Source: Zoogloea sp021286885 (GTDB taxonomy: Bacteria > Pseudomonadota > Gammaproteobacteria > Burkholderiales > Rhodocyclaceae). Taken from it: 64,000 nucleotides of DNA. The notes under the pieces are model-generated. The model was not told the DNA's origin, made no database searches, and worked only from the letters and a program-made list of their open reading frames with translations. The stretch lies in the NCBI RefSeq assembly GCF_041915215.1, contig NZ_JAYSBV010000008.1; one strand, written 5' to 3'. The position numbers were made by a program, and so were the translations under genes. This document shows positions 1 to 8,730 of this stretch, piece by piece (within the stretch, counting starts at the first letter, position 1; the number at the start of each line of letters is the position of its first letter).

Positions 1-499
1 CACCATTCTGGAAAGCATCGATCATGACCTTCACAGGCCCGATCAGCTTTTCCAGATGGGGGGTGTCACCCAATTGGGTCACTTGCGAGACAACCTTGGC
101 GCCCAGACGGGTCATGAAACCCAGGCCCTTGTTGCCGATGCAAGTCACACGAATATCGGTGACACCCTTGCTTTCCCAGTCCTTGAGCGCGTTCAACGCG
201 GTACGCAAGGTGTTGGTGTTGAGGCCGCCGCACAGACCCTTGTCGGTCGTGACAACGATTAGCCCCACACGCTTGACATCGTCCTTTTTGACGAGGAACG
301 GATGCTTGTAGTCGGTGATGTTGGCTGCAGACAGATTCGCGGCGAGACGGCGGATCTTTTCGGCGTAGGGACGGGCAGCGCGCATGCGGTCTTGTGCCTT
401 CCGCATCTTGGACGCTGCAACCATTTCCATGGCCTTAGTGATCTTTTTAGTGTTCTGAACACTCTTGATCTTGTTACGGATCTCTTTACCGCTTGCCAT
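1..499 (-). CDS. atpG: ATP synthase F1 gamma subunit (partial, N-terminal part)
   Basis: This is the central rotor shaft of F1Fo ATP synthase. The visible N-terminus (MASGKEIRNKIKSVQNTKKI) is the conserved first helix of gamma, with TKAMEMVAASKM following and the RGLCGGLN motif further on. The start codon lies at 497-499 with a GGAG ribosome-binding sequence upstream on the minus strand. The gene follows atpA by 17 bases in the usual operon order. Only about 166 residues are present because the window ends inside the gene. Confidence 0.95.
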   Translation of the reverse strand, partial: MASGKEIRNKIKSVQNTKKITKAMEMVAASKMRKAQDRMRAARPYAEKIRRLAANLSAANITDYKHPFLVKKDDVKRVGLIVVTTDKGLCGGLNTNTLRTALNALKDWESKGVTDIRVTCIGNKGLGFMTRLGAKVVSQVTQLGDTPHLEKLIGPVKVMIDAFQNG

Positions 500-516
500 A
501 TCGCTCTCCGTCCCGC

Positions 517-2055
517 TTAAGCCCAGCTCTTCTTGAACTCGTCGATCGCGGCGGCGAGTTTCTTCTCGCTTTCAGCGTCGAGATCCTTGGTCGACTCGAT
601 CTTGGCAACAACGTCGCCGGCCTTGGACTTCACGAACTGGTGCAGGGCGGTTTCGCAGGCCAGGGCGCGCTTGACTTCGACATCGTCGAAAGCACCCTTG
701 TTGACCGCGAACAGAGTGATCGCCATTTCAGCAACAGACAGGGGGGCGTATTGCGGCTGCTTCATCAGCTCGGTCACGAGGCGACCGCGCTCCAGCTGCT
801 TACGGGTGGCTTCGTCCAGGTCGGAAGCGAACTGCGCGAACGCAGCCAGTTCACGATACTGGGCCAGAGCCAGACGCACACCGCCACCGAGCTTCTTGAT
901 GACCTTGGTCTGAGCAGCACCACCCACGCGGGACACCGAAATACCGGCGTTGATTGCGGGACGGATACCAGCGTTGAACAGGTCGGTTTCCAGGAAGATC
1001 TGGCCGTCGGTAATGGAGATCACGTTGGTCGGCACGAAGGCGGACACGTCACCAGCCTGGGTTTCGATCACGGGGAGAGCGGTCAGAGAACCGGTCTTGC
1101 CCTTCACTTCACCCTTGGTGTATTGCTCCACGTATTCGGCGGACACACGAGCTGCACGTTCCAGCAGGCGGGAGTGCAGGTAGAACACGTCGCCGGGGTA
1201 GGCTTCACGGCCCGGGGGACGACGCAGCAGCAGGGACACCTGACGGTAGGCCCAGGCTTGCTTGGTCAGATCGTCATAAACGATCAGGGCGTCTTGGCCA
1301 CGGTCGCGGAAGTATTCGCCCATGGTGCAACCGGAGTACGGAGCAATGTATTGCATTGCAGCGGACTCGGAAGCGGAGGCGGCCACCACGATGGTGTAAG
1401 CCAGAGCGCCGTTTTCTTCGAGCTTGCGCACCACGTTGGCAATGGTCGAAGCCTTCTGACCGATTGCAACGTAGATACAAATCATGTTTTCGCCCTTTTG
1501 GTTGATGATCGCATCAACCGCAACGGCAGTCTTACCAGTCTGACGGTCACCGATGATCAGCTCACGCTGACCACGGCCAACCGGCACCATGGAGTCGACA
1601 GACTTCAGACCGGTTTGCACCGGCTGGGACACAGACTTACGCCAAATAACGCCAGGCGCGACCTTTTCGATCGGCTCGGTGCCCTTGGTGACGATCGGAC
1701 CCTTGCCGTCGATGGGCTGGCCCAGAGCGTTCACAACGCGGCCAACCAGTTCGGGGCCGACGGGCACTTCCAGAATGCGACCGGTACACTTGACGGTGTC
1801 GCCTTCGGAGATGCCTTCGTATTCGCCCAGAACCACGGCGCCGACGGAGTCGCGCTCAAGGTTCATGGCGAGGCCGAAGACGTTGCCGGGGAATTCCAGC
1901 ATTTCGCCCTGCATGGCATCGGAAAGGCCGTGGATACGGCAGATACCGTCGGTCACTGAAACCACGGTACCCTCAGTGCGGGCATTCGCGGACAGCTGCA
2001 GGTTCTGAATCCGACTCTTGATCAGGTCACTGATTTCAGAGGGGTTGAGTTGCAT
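517..2055 (-). CDS. atpA: ATP synthase F1 alpha subunit
   Basis: Non-catalytic nucleotide-binding subunit of the F1 hexamer, 512 residues, the usual family length. The N-terminal beta-barrel is followed by the P-loop GDRQTGKT near residue 169 and by the alpha-subunit signature region around PAINAGISVSRVGG. An AGGAG sequence precedes the ATG at 2053-2055 with suitable spacing. It lies between atpH (11-base gap) and atpG on the same strand. No anomaly was seen. Confidence 0.98.
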   Translation of the reverse strand: MQLNPSEISDLIKSRIQNLQLSANARTEGTVVSVTDGICRIHGLSDAMQGEMLEFPGNVFGLAMNLERDSVGAVVLGEYEGISEGDTVKCTGRILEVPVGPELVGRVVNALGQPIDGKGPIVTKGTEPIEKVAPGVIWRKSVSQPVQTGLKSVDSMVPVGRGQRELIIGDRQTGKTAVAVDAIINQKGENMICIYVAIGQKASTIANVVRKLEENGALAYTIVVAASASESAAMQYIAPYSGCTMGEYFRDRGQDALIVYDDLTKQAWAYRQVSLLLRRPPGREAYPGDVFYLHSRLLERAARVSAEYVEQYTKGEVKGKTGSLTALPVIETQAGDVSAFVPTNVISITDGQIFLETDLFNAGIRPAINAGISVSRVGGAAQTKVIKKLGGGVRLALAQYRELAAFAQFASDLDEATRKQLERGRLVTELMKQPQYAPLSVAEMAITLFAVNKGAFDDVEVKRALACETALHQFVKSKAGDVVAKIESTKDLDAESEKKLAAAIDEFKKSWA

Positions 2056-2066
2056 ACCTTATGCTC

Positions 2067-2600
2067 CTAATTCTTTAGCGCGGCGGCCATGTTCGCGAGC
2101 TTGCCGCGGACCGAGGCGTCGATGACTTCATCCCCAACGGCGATCTTGACCCCACCAATCAGTTCGGGATCAACGCTGACGGTCACATTCAGCTTGGCCT
2201 TGAAGCGAGCTTCCAGGTCAGCAATGAGTGCCTTGAGCGTGGTTTCGTCCATCGGGAAAGCAGAGGCGATGTTCGCCTCCTTGACACCTTCGTGTTCGTT
2301 CTTGAGGACAACGAACAGGTCACGGATCTCGGGAAGCACTTGCAAACGCTCGTTGTCAGCCAGCACACGAACATAGCTCTGCTGATCAGCAGTCAGTCCG
2401 GGGGCGACATCAAGGAAAAGCCCGACGAGTTGTGCCACGTCGAGCTTGGGATTGCTGATGCAATCCGCCATTTGCGGATCGGCGGCCACAATGGCCAGCC
2501 GATCGAGTGCTTCTAACCAGGGCCCCAGCGCGTTGCCCGCAGAAGCGAGCTGGAATGCTGCTTCAGCATAGGGGCGCGCGATGGTGACGTTTTCGGCCAT
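2067..2600 (-). CDS. atpH: ATP synthase F1 delta subunit
   Basis: Peripheral stalk subunit that ties the F1 head to subunit b, 177 residues. The N-terminus (MAENVTIARPYAEAAFQLA) and the C-terminal GGVKIAVGDEVIDASVRGKL are typical of bacterial delta/OSCP. Its stop is 11 bases before atpA and its start is 3 bases after the atpF stop, so it is translationally packed in the atp operon. Confidence 0.97.
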   Translation of the reverse strand: MAENVTIARPYAEAAFQLASAGNALGPWLEALDRLAIVAADPQMADCISNPKLDVAQLVGLFLDVAPGLTADQQSYVRVLADNERLQVLPEIRDLFVVLKNEHEGVKEANIASAFPMDETTLKALIADLEARFKAKLNVTVSVDPELIGGVKIAVGDEVIDASVRGKLANMAAALKN

Positions 2601-2603
2601 GGC

Positions 2604-3077
2604 TTATTGAAGTTCCTGTTTCAGGTTTGCCAGCAGTTCGGCGTGTGCCTGGGCATTGATTTCCTTGCGGAGAATCTTTTCTGCACCGGCAACGGCGAGT
2701 TGAGCGACCTGATCGCGCAGGGCTTCCTTGGCACGCTGGGCTGCGGCGCCGGCTTCGGCTTCGGCAGCTTCACGGGCTTGGGCAATGATACGGGCGGCTT
2801 CGGCGCGCGCTTCATCGACGAGCTGGGAGGCCTGCTTCTCGGCACCGGCGCGAACGTCGGTGGCAGATTCACGGGCCTTGCGCAGCTCTTCAACGACCTT
2901 CTTCTCAGCGAGAACCAGGTCGTTTTTCGCCTTGTCCGCAGCCGCCAGCCCGTCGGCGATCTTCTTCGCACGCTCGTCCAGTGCCTTCACGATGGGGGGC
3001 CACACGAATTGCATCGTGACCCACGCCAGAATGAAGAACACAACGAGCTGGGCTACCAGGGTTGCGTTCAGATTCAC
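2604..3077 (-). CDS. atpF: ATP synthase Fo b subunit
   Basis: Peripheral stalk subunit of 157 residues. One N-terminal membrane helix (about residues 5-25) is followed by a long charged, alanine-rich coiled coil. The start codon reads GTG on the minus strand, preceded by AAGGA. It sits between atpE and atpH, as in proteobacterial atp operons. The length and the single helix distinguish it from the c and a subunits. Confidence 0.96.
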   Translation of the reverse strand: MNLNATLVAQLVVFFILAWVTMQFVWPPIVKALDERAKKIADGLAAADKAKNDLVLAEKKVVEELRKARESATDVRAGAEKQASQLVDEARAEAARIIAQAREAAEAEAGAAAQRAKEALRDQVAQLAVAGAEKILRKEINAQAHAELLANLKQELQ

Positions 3078-3113
3078 GGTTGTCTTCCTTTAGTCAGGTT
3101 GGACCGCGAACGC

Positions 3114-3359
3114 TTAGAGCTTGAACGGGTTGGCGAACGCGAACATCATGGCGATACCGACGCCGATCAGGAAGGCAGCGTCGATCAGACCGGCCAGCAG
3201 GAACATCTTGGTTTGCAGGGCGTTCATCAGTTCGGGCTGACGAGCGGAAGCCTCGAGGTACTTGCTACCCATGATGCCGATACCGATACAAGCACCGATA
3301 GCACCCAGACCGATGATCAGACCGGCGGCCAGAGCAACAAAACCCAGAACGTGTTCCAT
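3114..3359 (-). CDS. atpE: ATP synthase Fo c subunit
   Basis: Proteolipid ring subunit of 81 residues made of two membrane helices with a polar loop (SARQPE). The first helix carries the small-residue run GLGAIGACIGIGIMGSKY. The second carries the ion-binding carboxylate, Asp60, in LAGLIDAAFLIG, which indicates a proton-driven ring. A strong AAAGGAGT ribosome-binding site precedes the ATG, as expected for the most abundant product of the operon. Confidence 0.98.
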   Translation of the reverse strand: MEHVLGFVALAAGLIIGLGAIGACIGIGIMGSKYLEASARQPELMNALQTKMFLLAGLIDAAFLIGVGIAMMFAFANPFKL

Positions 3360-3470
3360 GACGACTCCTTTAGTTGAGATGATTTAAAGATTAAAACTAA
3401 AACTGAAACTGCTTTTAAAACTGAAACTTGTGTTTGCCCAGCAAGCGGCACCGGAGTGCCAGCTTACTGA

Positions 3471-4313
3471 TTAGTGGCCTTCGTGAGCCTGACCAACGTA
3501 CACCAGGGTCAGCATCATGAAGATGAAGGCTTGCAGGGCAACGATCAGGATGTGGAACACGGCCCAGATGGAACCGGCAACCACATGACCCAGGAAACCG
3601 AACACGGTGGCAGTGCCGCCCATCAGTGCGATCAGCATGAACACCAGTTCGCCAGCGTACATGTTGCCGAACAGCCGCATGCCGTGGGACACGGTCTTGG
3701 CCAGGAATTCGATCATCTGCATCAGGAAGTTGATCGGATACAGCAGCGGATGGGAGCCGAAGGGGGCGGTGAAGAGTTCATGCACCCAGCCGCCGAAGCC
3801 CTTGATCTTGATGTTGTAGTACAGACAGACCAGCAGAACGCCCAGGGACATGCCCAGGGTGCCGTTCAGGTCGGCGGTGGGAACGACGCGCAGGAAGGCG
3901 TGTTCGTCACCGGAAGCCATGGCCCAGATCTTGGGCAGCAGATCCACCGGCAGGAAGTCCATGGAGTTCATCAGGAAGATCCAGAAGAACACGGTCAGAG
4001 CCAGGGGAGCCACAAACTTGCGGGATTCGGCGCTATGAACGATGCCCTTGGCCTGCTCGGAAACCATGTCCACCAGGATTTCGATGGCGGCCTGGAAGCG
4101 GCCCGGAACGCCGGAGGTGGCGCCCTTGGCGGCCTTCAGCAGGATCATCAGGGTGACGATGCCAAGACCAATGGAGAAAAAGAGGGTGTCCAGGTTCCAG
4201 ACGCTCCAGTCGATGATCGCGGTCTGAGCGTGACCCGTGGAGTTCATGTGGGTCAAGTGGTGGACAATGTATTCGCCCGCGGTGGGCGCGTGTGCTTCGT
4301 GGCCAGTACTCAT
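3471..4313 (-). CDS. atpB: ATP synthase Fo a subunit
   Basis: Stator channel subunit of 280 residues with at least five hydrophobic segments. The essential arginine lies in HGMRLFGNMYAGEL, the hallmark of subunit a. The start overlaps the atpI stop by one base (TGATG), indicating coupling. A gap of about 110 bases to atpE carries a short GGCAC/GTGCC hairpin at 3448-3461 and A/T-rich direct repeats, possibly affecting the relative expression of atpB and atpE. Confidence 0.97.
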   Translation of the reverse strand: MSTGHEAHAPTAGEYIVHHLTHMNSTGHAQTAIIDWSVWNLDTLFFSIGLGIVTLMILLKAAKGATSGVPGRFQAAIEILVDMVSEQAKGIVHSAESRKFVAPLALTVFFWIFLMNSMDFLPVDLLPKIWAMASGDEHAFLRVVPTADLNGTLGMSLGVLLVCLYYNIKIKGFGGWVHELFTAPFGSHPLLYPINFLMQMIEFLAKTVSHGMRLFGNMYAGELVFMLIALMGGTATVFGFLGHVVAGSIWAVFHILIVALQAFIFMMLTLVYVGQAHEGH

Positions 4314-4654
4314 CAGTTCTTCACCAATAATGCAAATAAATTCGCCTTGAGCGCCACGACCAACCCGCAGAACAACGCCAGCCAGTGGACGTCGGGATAA
4401 ACGAGTCGAACGGTCGCTAACAATCCTACGGTTGCCGCGATCTTGATGATCTCGCCAACAAAAAACACTACTGGATACGCGGCAGCAGGACGCCTTTCGC
4501 CTCCGGCCAGCCGGAGCACGAACAGGAAATTGGGAAGAACACAGGCCGCGCCTCCCAACGCTGCCGACAACGCCCCGCGACTTCCTATGATCAGACCGGC
4601 AATCAGGGTTGCCAGGATAGTGGCGCCAAGTTGCAGGAAAACTGCTTTGAACAT
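4313..4654 (-). CDS. atpI: ATP synthase accessory protein AtpI
   Basis: Small membrane protein of 113 residues with four predicted helices, the first gene of the atp operon, thought to assist assembly of the c ring. The frame stays open to 4831, but the ATG at 4652-4654 (MFKAVFLQLGATILATLIAG) has GAGGAA just upstream and gives the usual family length. The longer version would add 59 polar residues unlike the family, so I chose the internal start. Confidence 0.88.
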   Translation of the reverse strand: MFKAVFLQLGATILATLIAGLIIGSRGALSAALGGAACVLPNFLFVLRLAGGERRPAAAYPVVFFVGEIIKIAATVGLLATVRLVYPDVHWLALFCGLVVALKANLFALLVKN

Positions 4655-4817
4655 CTTTTCCTCGGCGCGCAGACTCACGCGGTTCGTCGTACCAAAAACG
4701 TGTGGATGGTAGGTGTTAACCGCAACAAAGTCAAATGTTTCAGTGGCGTAGTGCACAAATTCCGGCCTGTGAGGATATGTTGCGCCAAATCGGAACAGCT
4801 TGACTTTCAGGCGTTTC

Positions 4818-5147
4818 ATGTCGATCATCATCGATATGAATAAGGACTACTCCCGCGCCATTCCCGACACCTGGCAGGACATCGCTCAGGTCTTTGCCGC
4901 CCTGGGTGATGAACACCGGCAGCGCATCCTGCTCACCTTCGAGCCCGGCGAACGGCTCAATGTGGGGCAGATCGCAGAAGTGTCCACCCTCGCCCGCTCC
5001 ACGGTGTCCCATCATCTCAAGGTGCTGCGCGAAGCCGGAGTGCTGAACGCCGAACGGGTGGGCAAAGAAATCTATTTCAGCGTGAATAAAAGCTTTCTGC
5101 AGGAAGCCTTTGGCCGCGTGAGCACCTATCTCGACCTTTACCTCTGA
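4818..5147 (+). CDS. ArsR-family winged-helix regulator (non-metal type)
   Basis: Small winged-helix DNA-binding protein of about 109 residues. The recognition region LARSTVSHHLKVLREAGVLN is the classic ArsR helix-turn-helix, followed by the wing GKEIYFSVN. The whole protein contains no cysteine, so it lacks the usual metal-sensing site and probably senses something else or acts through protein contacts. It is divergent from the atp operon and lies 40 bases upstream of aas on the same strand, so it may control either. The start is uncertain: ATG 4818 has a weak AGG upstream, ATG 4836 has none. Confidence 0.8.
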   Translation: MSIIIDMNKDYSRAIPDTWQDIAQVFAALGDEHRQRILLTFEPGERLNVGQIAEVSTLARSTVSHHLKVLREAGVLNAERVGKEIYFSVNKSFLQEAFGRVSTYLDLYL

Positions 5148-5187
5148 GCTGCATCCTCCATTCATCTCCTCCGGACTCCGAATCGTG

Positions 5188-7326
5188 ATGACTGCCCTTC
5201 TCAAAGTCGTGCTGCGTTTTCTCACCCGCCTGCTGTTCCGTGTGCAGGTCCGGGGCCAGTTACCCGCAGACACCCGAGGCCTGCTGCTGGTGGCCAACCA
5301 TGAATCCTTCCTGGATGGGCTGCTGCTCGGGCTCTTTCTGCCCATCAACCCGGTGTTCGTGGTGCATACGGGGGTGATCCGTCACCCTTTCTTCCGCCTG
5401 TGCCTGAGCGTGGTGGATTACTTGGTGGTGGACACCACCAGCCCCATGGCCATGAAGAAAGTGATCCGGCTGCTGGAAAGCGGCCGCCCGGTGGTGATCT
5501 TTCCGGAAGGGCGCATCACCACCACAGGTGGCCTGATGAAAACCTATGACGGCCCGGCCTTCGTGGCAGCCAAGAGTGGTGCGCGGCTGGTGCCGGTGCG
5601 GATTGATGGGGCCGCACGCACCTATTTTTCCCGGCTGGCAGCCCATATTCCGCGCAAGCTGTTCCCGCGCATCACCCTCAGCATCCTGCCGCCCACCGCC
5701 CTGCCGGTGGCGGATGAAGGCAGCGCCTCCCAGCGCCGACGCCAGGCCGGGGAGGCCATGCGCCGGCTGATGCAGGAAATGATCTTTGCCACCCGCCCCC
5801 AGCAAACCCTGTTCGGCGCGCTGGTGGATGCCGCCAAAATCCATGGGCGCAGCCGGCCGGTGATCGAGGACGTGAAGCAGATCGAATACACCTACCAGGA
5901 TCTGCTCAAGATGGCCCTCGCCCTGGGTCGGTTAGTGGCCAAGGAGAGCCGCCCGGGCGAAGCCGTCGGGCTGCTGCTGCCCAACGTGACGCCCACCCTG
6001 GGCCTGATCTTCGGGCTGGGCGCCCAAGGGCGCATCGCAGCAATGCTTAACTACACCGCTGGCCGGGACGGCATCCAGGCGGCCTGTACGGCCGGGCAGG
6101 TGGGGCTCATCGTCACCTCCCGGGCCTTCATTCTCCAGGGCAAGCTGGAACCCCTGCTCGAAGGCCTGGACGGCATCCGGGTGATCTATCTGGAAGACTT
6201 GCGTGCCCGTATGGGCGTGCTGGACAAGCTGTGGCTGATGCTGTGGGCCCTGCCCTTCCCAAGCCTTGCCCTGCCCTGTGGGCATCCCGAAAAGCCTGCA
6301 GTGCTGCTGTTTACCTCCGGCACCGAGGGCAAACCCAAGGGCGTGCTGCTCTCCCACCAGGCCATTTTGTCGAATGTGGCCCAGATCCGGGCGGTGATCG
6401 AATTCTCGGTGGATGACAAGTTCCTGGCGGCGCTGCCCCTGTTCCACTGTTTCGGCCTCACGGCGGGCGCCATCCTGCCGGTGCTGAGCGGCACCCACAC
6501 CTTTCTGTACCCCTCACCCCTCCACTACCGGGTGATTCCCGAGCTGGCCTACGACCGGAACTGTACGGTGCTGTTCGGCACCAGCACCTTCCTCGCCAAC
6601 TACGCCAAGCATGCCCATCCCTACGATTTCTACCGGATACGCTATGTGGTGGCCGGGGCCGAAAAGCTCGCCGAATCGGTGCGCCACCTGTGGTTCGAGA
6701 AATTCGGCATCCGCATCCTGGAAGGCTATGGCGCCACCGAAACCGCGCCCGTGCTGGCCGTCAACACCCCCATGGCCTACCGCAGCGGCACCGTGGGCCA
6801 GCTTCTGCCGGGCATAGAACACAAACTTGTGCCGGTGCCAGGCATTGAGCGGGGCGGAATGCTGCATGTACGCGGCCCCAATCTGATGAGCGGCTACCTG
6901 CGCTACGAAACCCCGGGAGAGCTCCAGCCCCCCCGCTCCACCCTGGGAGAGGGCTGGTATGAAACCGGCGACGTGGTGGAGATCGACCCCGAGGGCTTCG
7001 TTCGCATCCTGGGCCGGGTCAAGCGCTTCGCCAAGGTGGCCGGTGAAATGGTGTCCCTCGAAACTGTCGAGAAACTGGCGGTGCAGGCCGCTCCGGATGC
7101 CAGCCACGCGGCCAGCACCCAGCCCGATGTGGCCCGGGGCGAAACCATCCTGCTGTTCACCACCGATCCCGCCCTGACCCGGGAACGCCTCCAGCAGGTG
7201 GCCCGGGAAATGGGCATCCCGGAAATCGCCCTGCCACGCCGGATCATCCCGGTGGACAACCTCCCGCTGCTGGGCACCGGCAAGCTGGATTACGTCACCC
7301 TCAAACACTGGGCCGAAGCGGCCTGA
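5188..7326 (+). CDS. aas: Bifunctional lysophospholipid acyltransferase / acyl-ACP synthetase
   Basis: Two-domain enzyme of 712 residues, close to E. coli Aas in length. The N-terminal PlsC domain (about 1-200) has the HX4D motif NHESFLDG near residue 39 and FPEGR near 110. The C-terminal adenylate-forming domain has the AMP-binding loop LLFTSGTEGKPKG near 374 and the GYGATE and GWYETGD motifs. The family activates a fatty acid on ACP and re-acylates 2-acyl-lysophospholipid at the inner membrane. The downstream LplT-PlsC gene would supply lysophospholipid flipping, so the unit resembles the Aas/LplT repair pathway. GTG 5185 is an alternative start. Confidence 0.9.
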   Translation: MTALLKVVLRFLTRLLFRVQVRGQLPADTRGLLLVANHESFLDGLLLGLFLPINPVFVVHTGVIRHPFFRLCLSVVDYLVVDTTSPMAMKKVIRLLESGRPVVIFPEGRITTTGGLMKTYDGPAFVAAKSGARLVPVRIDGAARTYFSRLAAHIPRKLFPRITLSILPPTALPVADEGSASQRRRQAGEAMRRLMQEMIFATRPQQTLFGALVDAAKIHGRSRPVIEDVKQIEYTYQDLLKMALALGRLVAKESRPGEAVGLLLPNVTPTLGLIFGLGAQGRIAAMLNYTAGRDGIQAACTAGQVGLIVTSRAFILQGKLEPLLEGLDGIRVIYLEDLRARMGVLDKLWLMLWALPFPSLALPCGHPEKPAVLLFTSGTEGKPKGVLLSHQAILSNVAQIRAVIEFSVDDKFLAALPLFHCFGLTAGAILPVLSGTHTFLYPSPLHYRVIPELAYDRNCTVLFGTSTFLANYAKHAHPYDFYRIRYVVAGAEKLAESVRHLWFEKFGIRILEGYGATETAPVLAVNTPMAYRSGTVGQLLPGIEHKLVPVPGIERGGMLHVRGPNLMSGYLRYETPGELQPPRSTLGEGWYETGDVVEIDPEGFVRILGRVKRFAKVAGEMVSLETVEKLAVQAAPDASHAASTQPDVARGETILLFTTDPALTRERLQQVAREMGIPEIALPRRIIPVDNLPLLGTGKLDYVTLKHWAEAA

Positions 7327-7337
7327 GGAGCATCAAC

Positions 7338-8165
7338 ATGAAACTGCGACTGGTGTGGAGCCTGATCCTCGTCCTGACCCTGGGTGGCTGTGCCAGCTGG
7401 TTCTCAGCTTCTTCCCGCGCCCAGCGGGGCTCGGTGGTGGAGTATCTGTATCCCAAGGGCGAGAACCCAACCCTGAGCCCAGGCAAACCCGAGTTGCGCC
7501 TGCCCTTGCGGGTCGGGCTGGCCTTCGTGCCCGGCGATCGCTACAACGATCTGGGCGAAGCCGAGCGCAGCCAGCTGCTCGACAAAGTGAAGGGTGCCTT
7601 TGCCAACCGGCCCTTCATCGCTGCCATCGAGACCATTCCCAGCAGCTACCTGCGCCCGGGAGGCGGCTTTGCCAACCTGGAACAGGCCGCCCGGATGTTC
7701 AACGTGGACGTGATGGTGCTGCTCTCCTACGACCAGATCCAGTTCAACGATAACAACCGCCTGTCCTTGCTCTACTGGACTCTGATCGGCGCCTATGTGA
7801 TCAACGGCGACCAATACGATATCAGCACCCTGGTGGATGCCTCGGTGTTTGACGTGCGCAGCCACCAGCTCCTGTTCCGCGCCCCGGGCAGCAGCCAGAT
7901 CAAGGGCAGCTCGCCCTTGGTGAAATTCTCCGAAGCCTCCCGCATGGCCCGCGCCGAAGGCTACCGGCGGGCGGTGGATAACCTGATTCCCCAGCTGGAT
8001 CAGCAACTCGAAAGTTTCAAGGAACGCATCAAGCAGGATCAGGTGGCCCGCATCACCGAAAAACCCGGCTATCGGGGCGGCGGCGAGATGGATCTGGCCA
8101 GCCTGGGCCTGATCGGGCTGGCGACCCTCGCCATCCGGCTGACCGGCCGGCGCCGTGCCCGCTGA
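7338..8165 (+). CDS. Rhombotarget lipoprotein with GlyGly-CTERM-like tail
   Basis: Secreted lipoprotein of 275 residues. The N-terminus has a lipobox (LTLGGCAS, Cys about residue 18). The C-terminus has a tripartite sorting signal: a glycine run (RGGGE), a hydrophobic segment of about 15 residues and a basic RRRAR end. This is the GlyGly-CTERM type of tail processed by rhombosortases, and the next gene, overlapping by 11 bases, is a rhombosortase. I recognise the family as the rhombotarget lipoproteins. The biochemical role of the mature protein is unknown. Confidence 0.85.
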   Translation: MKLRLVWSLILVLTLGGCASWFSASSRAQRGSVVEYLYPKGENPTLSPGKPELRLPLRVGLAFVPGDRYNDLGEAERSQLLDKVKGAFANRPFIAAIETIPSSYLRPGGGFANLEQAARMFNVDVMVLLSYDQIQFNDNNRLSLLYWTLIGAYVINGDQYDISTLVDASVFDVRSHQLLFRAPGSSQIKGSSPLVKFSEASRMARAEGYRRAVDNLIPQLDQQLESFKERIKQDQVARITEKPGYRGGGEMDLASLGLIGLATLAIRLTGRRRAR

Positions 8166-8730
8166 AACCCTGCTGCTGGCGAGCGGCGCCGGGCTGCTGC
8201 TGCTGGCTACCCTGCTCCCCGGCGACCTGCTCCAGCTGAACACCGGCCCCCTCGCCCTGCTGGAGCCCTGGCGGTTGTGGACAAGCCAGTTCTGCCACTG
8301 GTCGCCCCTGCATCTGGCGGCCAACCTGGCGGCCCTCGGCGGGCTCTGGCTGGTGGCCGGACGGGCCCTGCTGCCCCGCCTGGCCCTGCTGCCCCTGGTG
8401 GCGCCGCTCCTGTCCCTGGGTCTGCTGGGGGTGCCAGGGCTGGCCCACTACCGGGGGCTGTCGGGGCTGGTGGCCTTCCTGGTCGGCACCCTCGCCCGGG
8501 ATGCACGCTGGCCGGTGCGCCTGCTGATGCTGGGCTTTGGCCTCAAGCTGGGCGTGGATGCGCTGAGCGGCACCAGCGCCCCCTTCCTGCCCGACACCAT
8601 CCAGACCACCTGGCAGGCCCATCTGGGCGGGCTGGGCCTGGGGCTGCTGGCGGCCTGGCGAATGCCGGCGCTGGCGCACACAGCGCCTGACGGCGCCCCT
8701 TCCGTTTCCCCTGCGGAGCACATCCGATGA
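8155..8730 (+). CDS. Rhombosortase (rhomboid-family intramembrane serine protease)
   Basis: Polytopic membrane protein of 191 residues with about six hydrophobic segments. The rhomboid signature is present: an HxxxN-type segment (SPLHLAANLAAL), the nucleophile motif GLSG in YRGLSGLVAFLVG, and a late-helix histidine in WQAHLGGLGLG. Rhombosortases cleave the C-terminal GlyGly-CTERM anchor of exported proteins. The gene starts at GTG 8155 inside the end of the target lipoprotein gene and ends with an ATGA overlap to the next gene, so translation is coupled on both sides. Confidence 0.88.
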   Translation: MPAETLLLASGAGLLLLATLLPGDLLQLNTGPLALLEPWRLWTSQFCHWSPLHLAANLAALGGLWLVAGRALLPRLALLPLVAPLLSLGLLGVPGLAHYRGLSGLVAFLVGTLARDARWPVRLLMLGFGLKLGVDALSGTSAPFLPDTIQTTWQAHLGGLGLGLLAAWRMPALAHTAPDGAPSVSPAEHIR

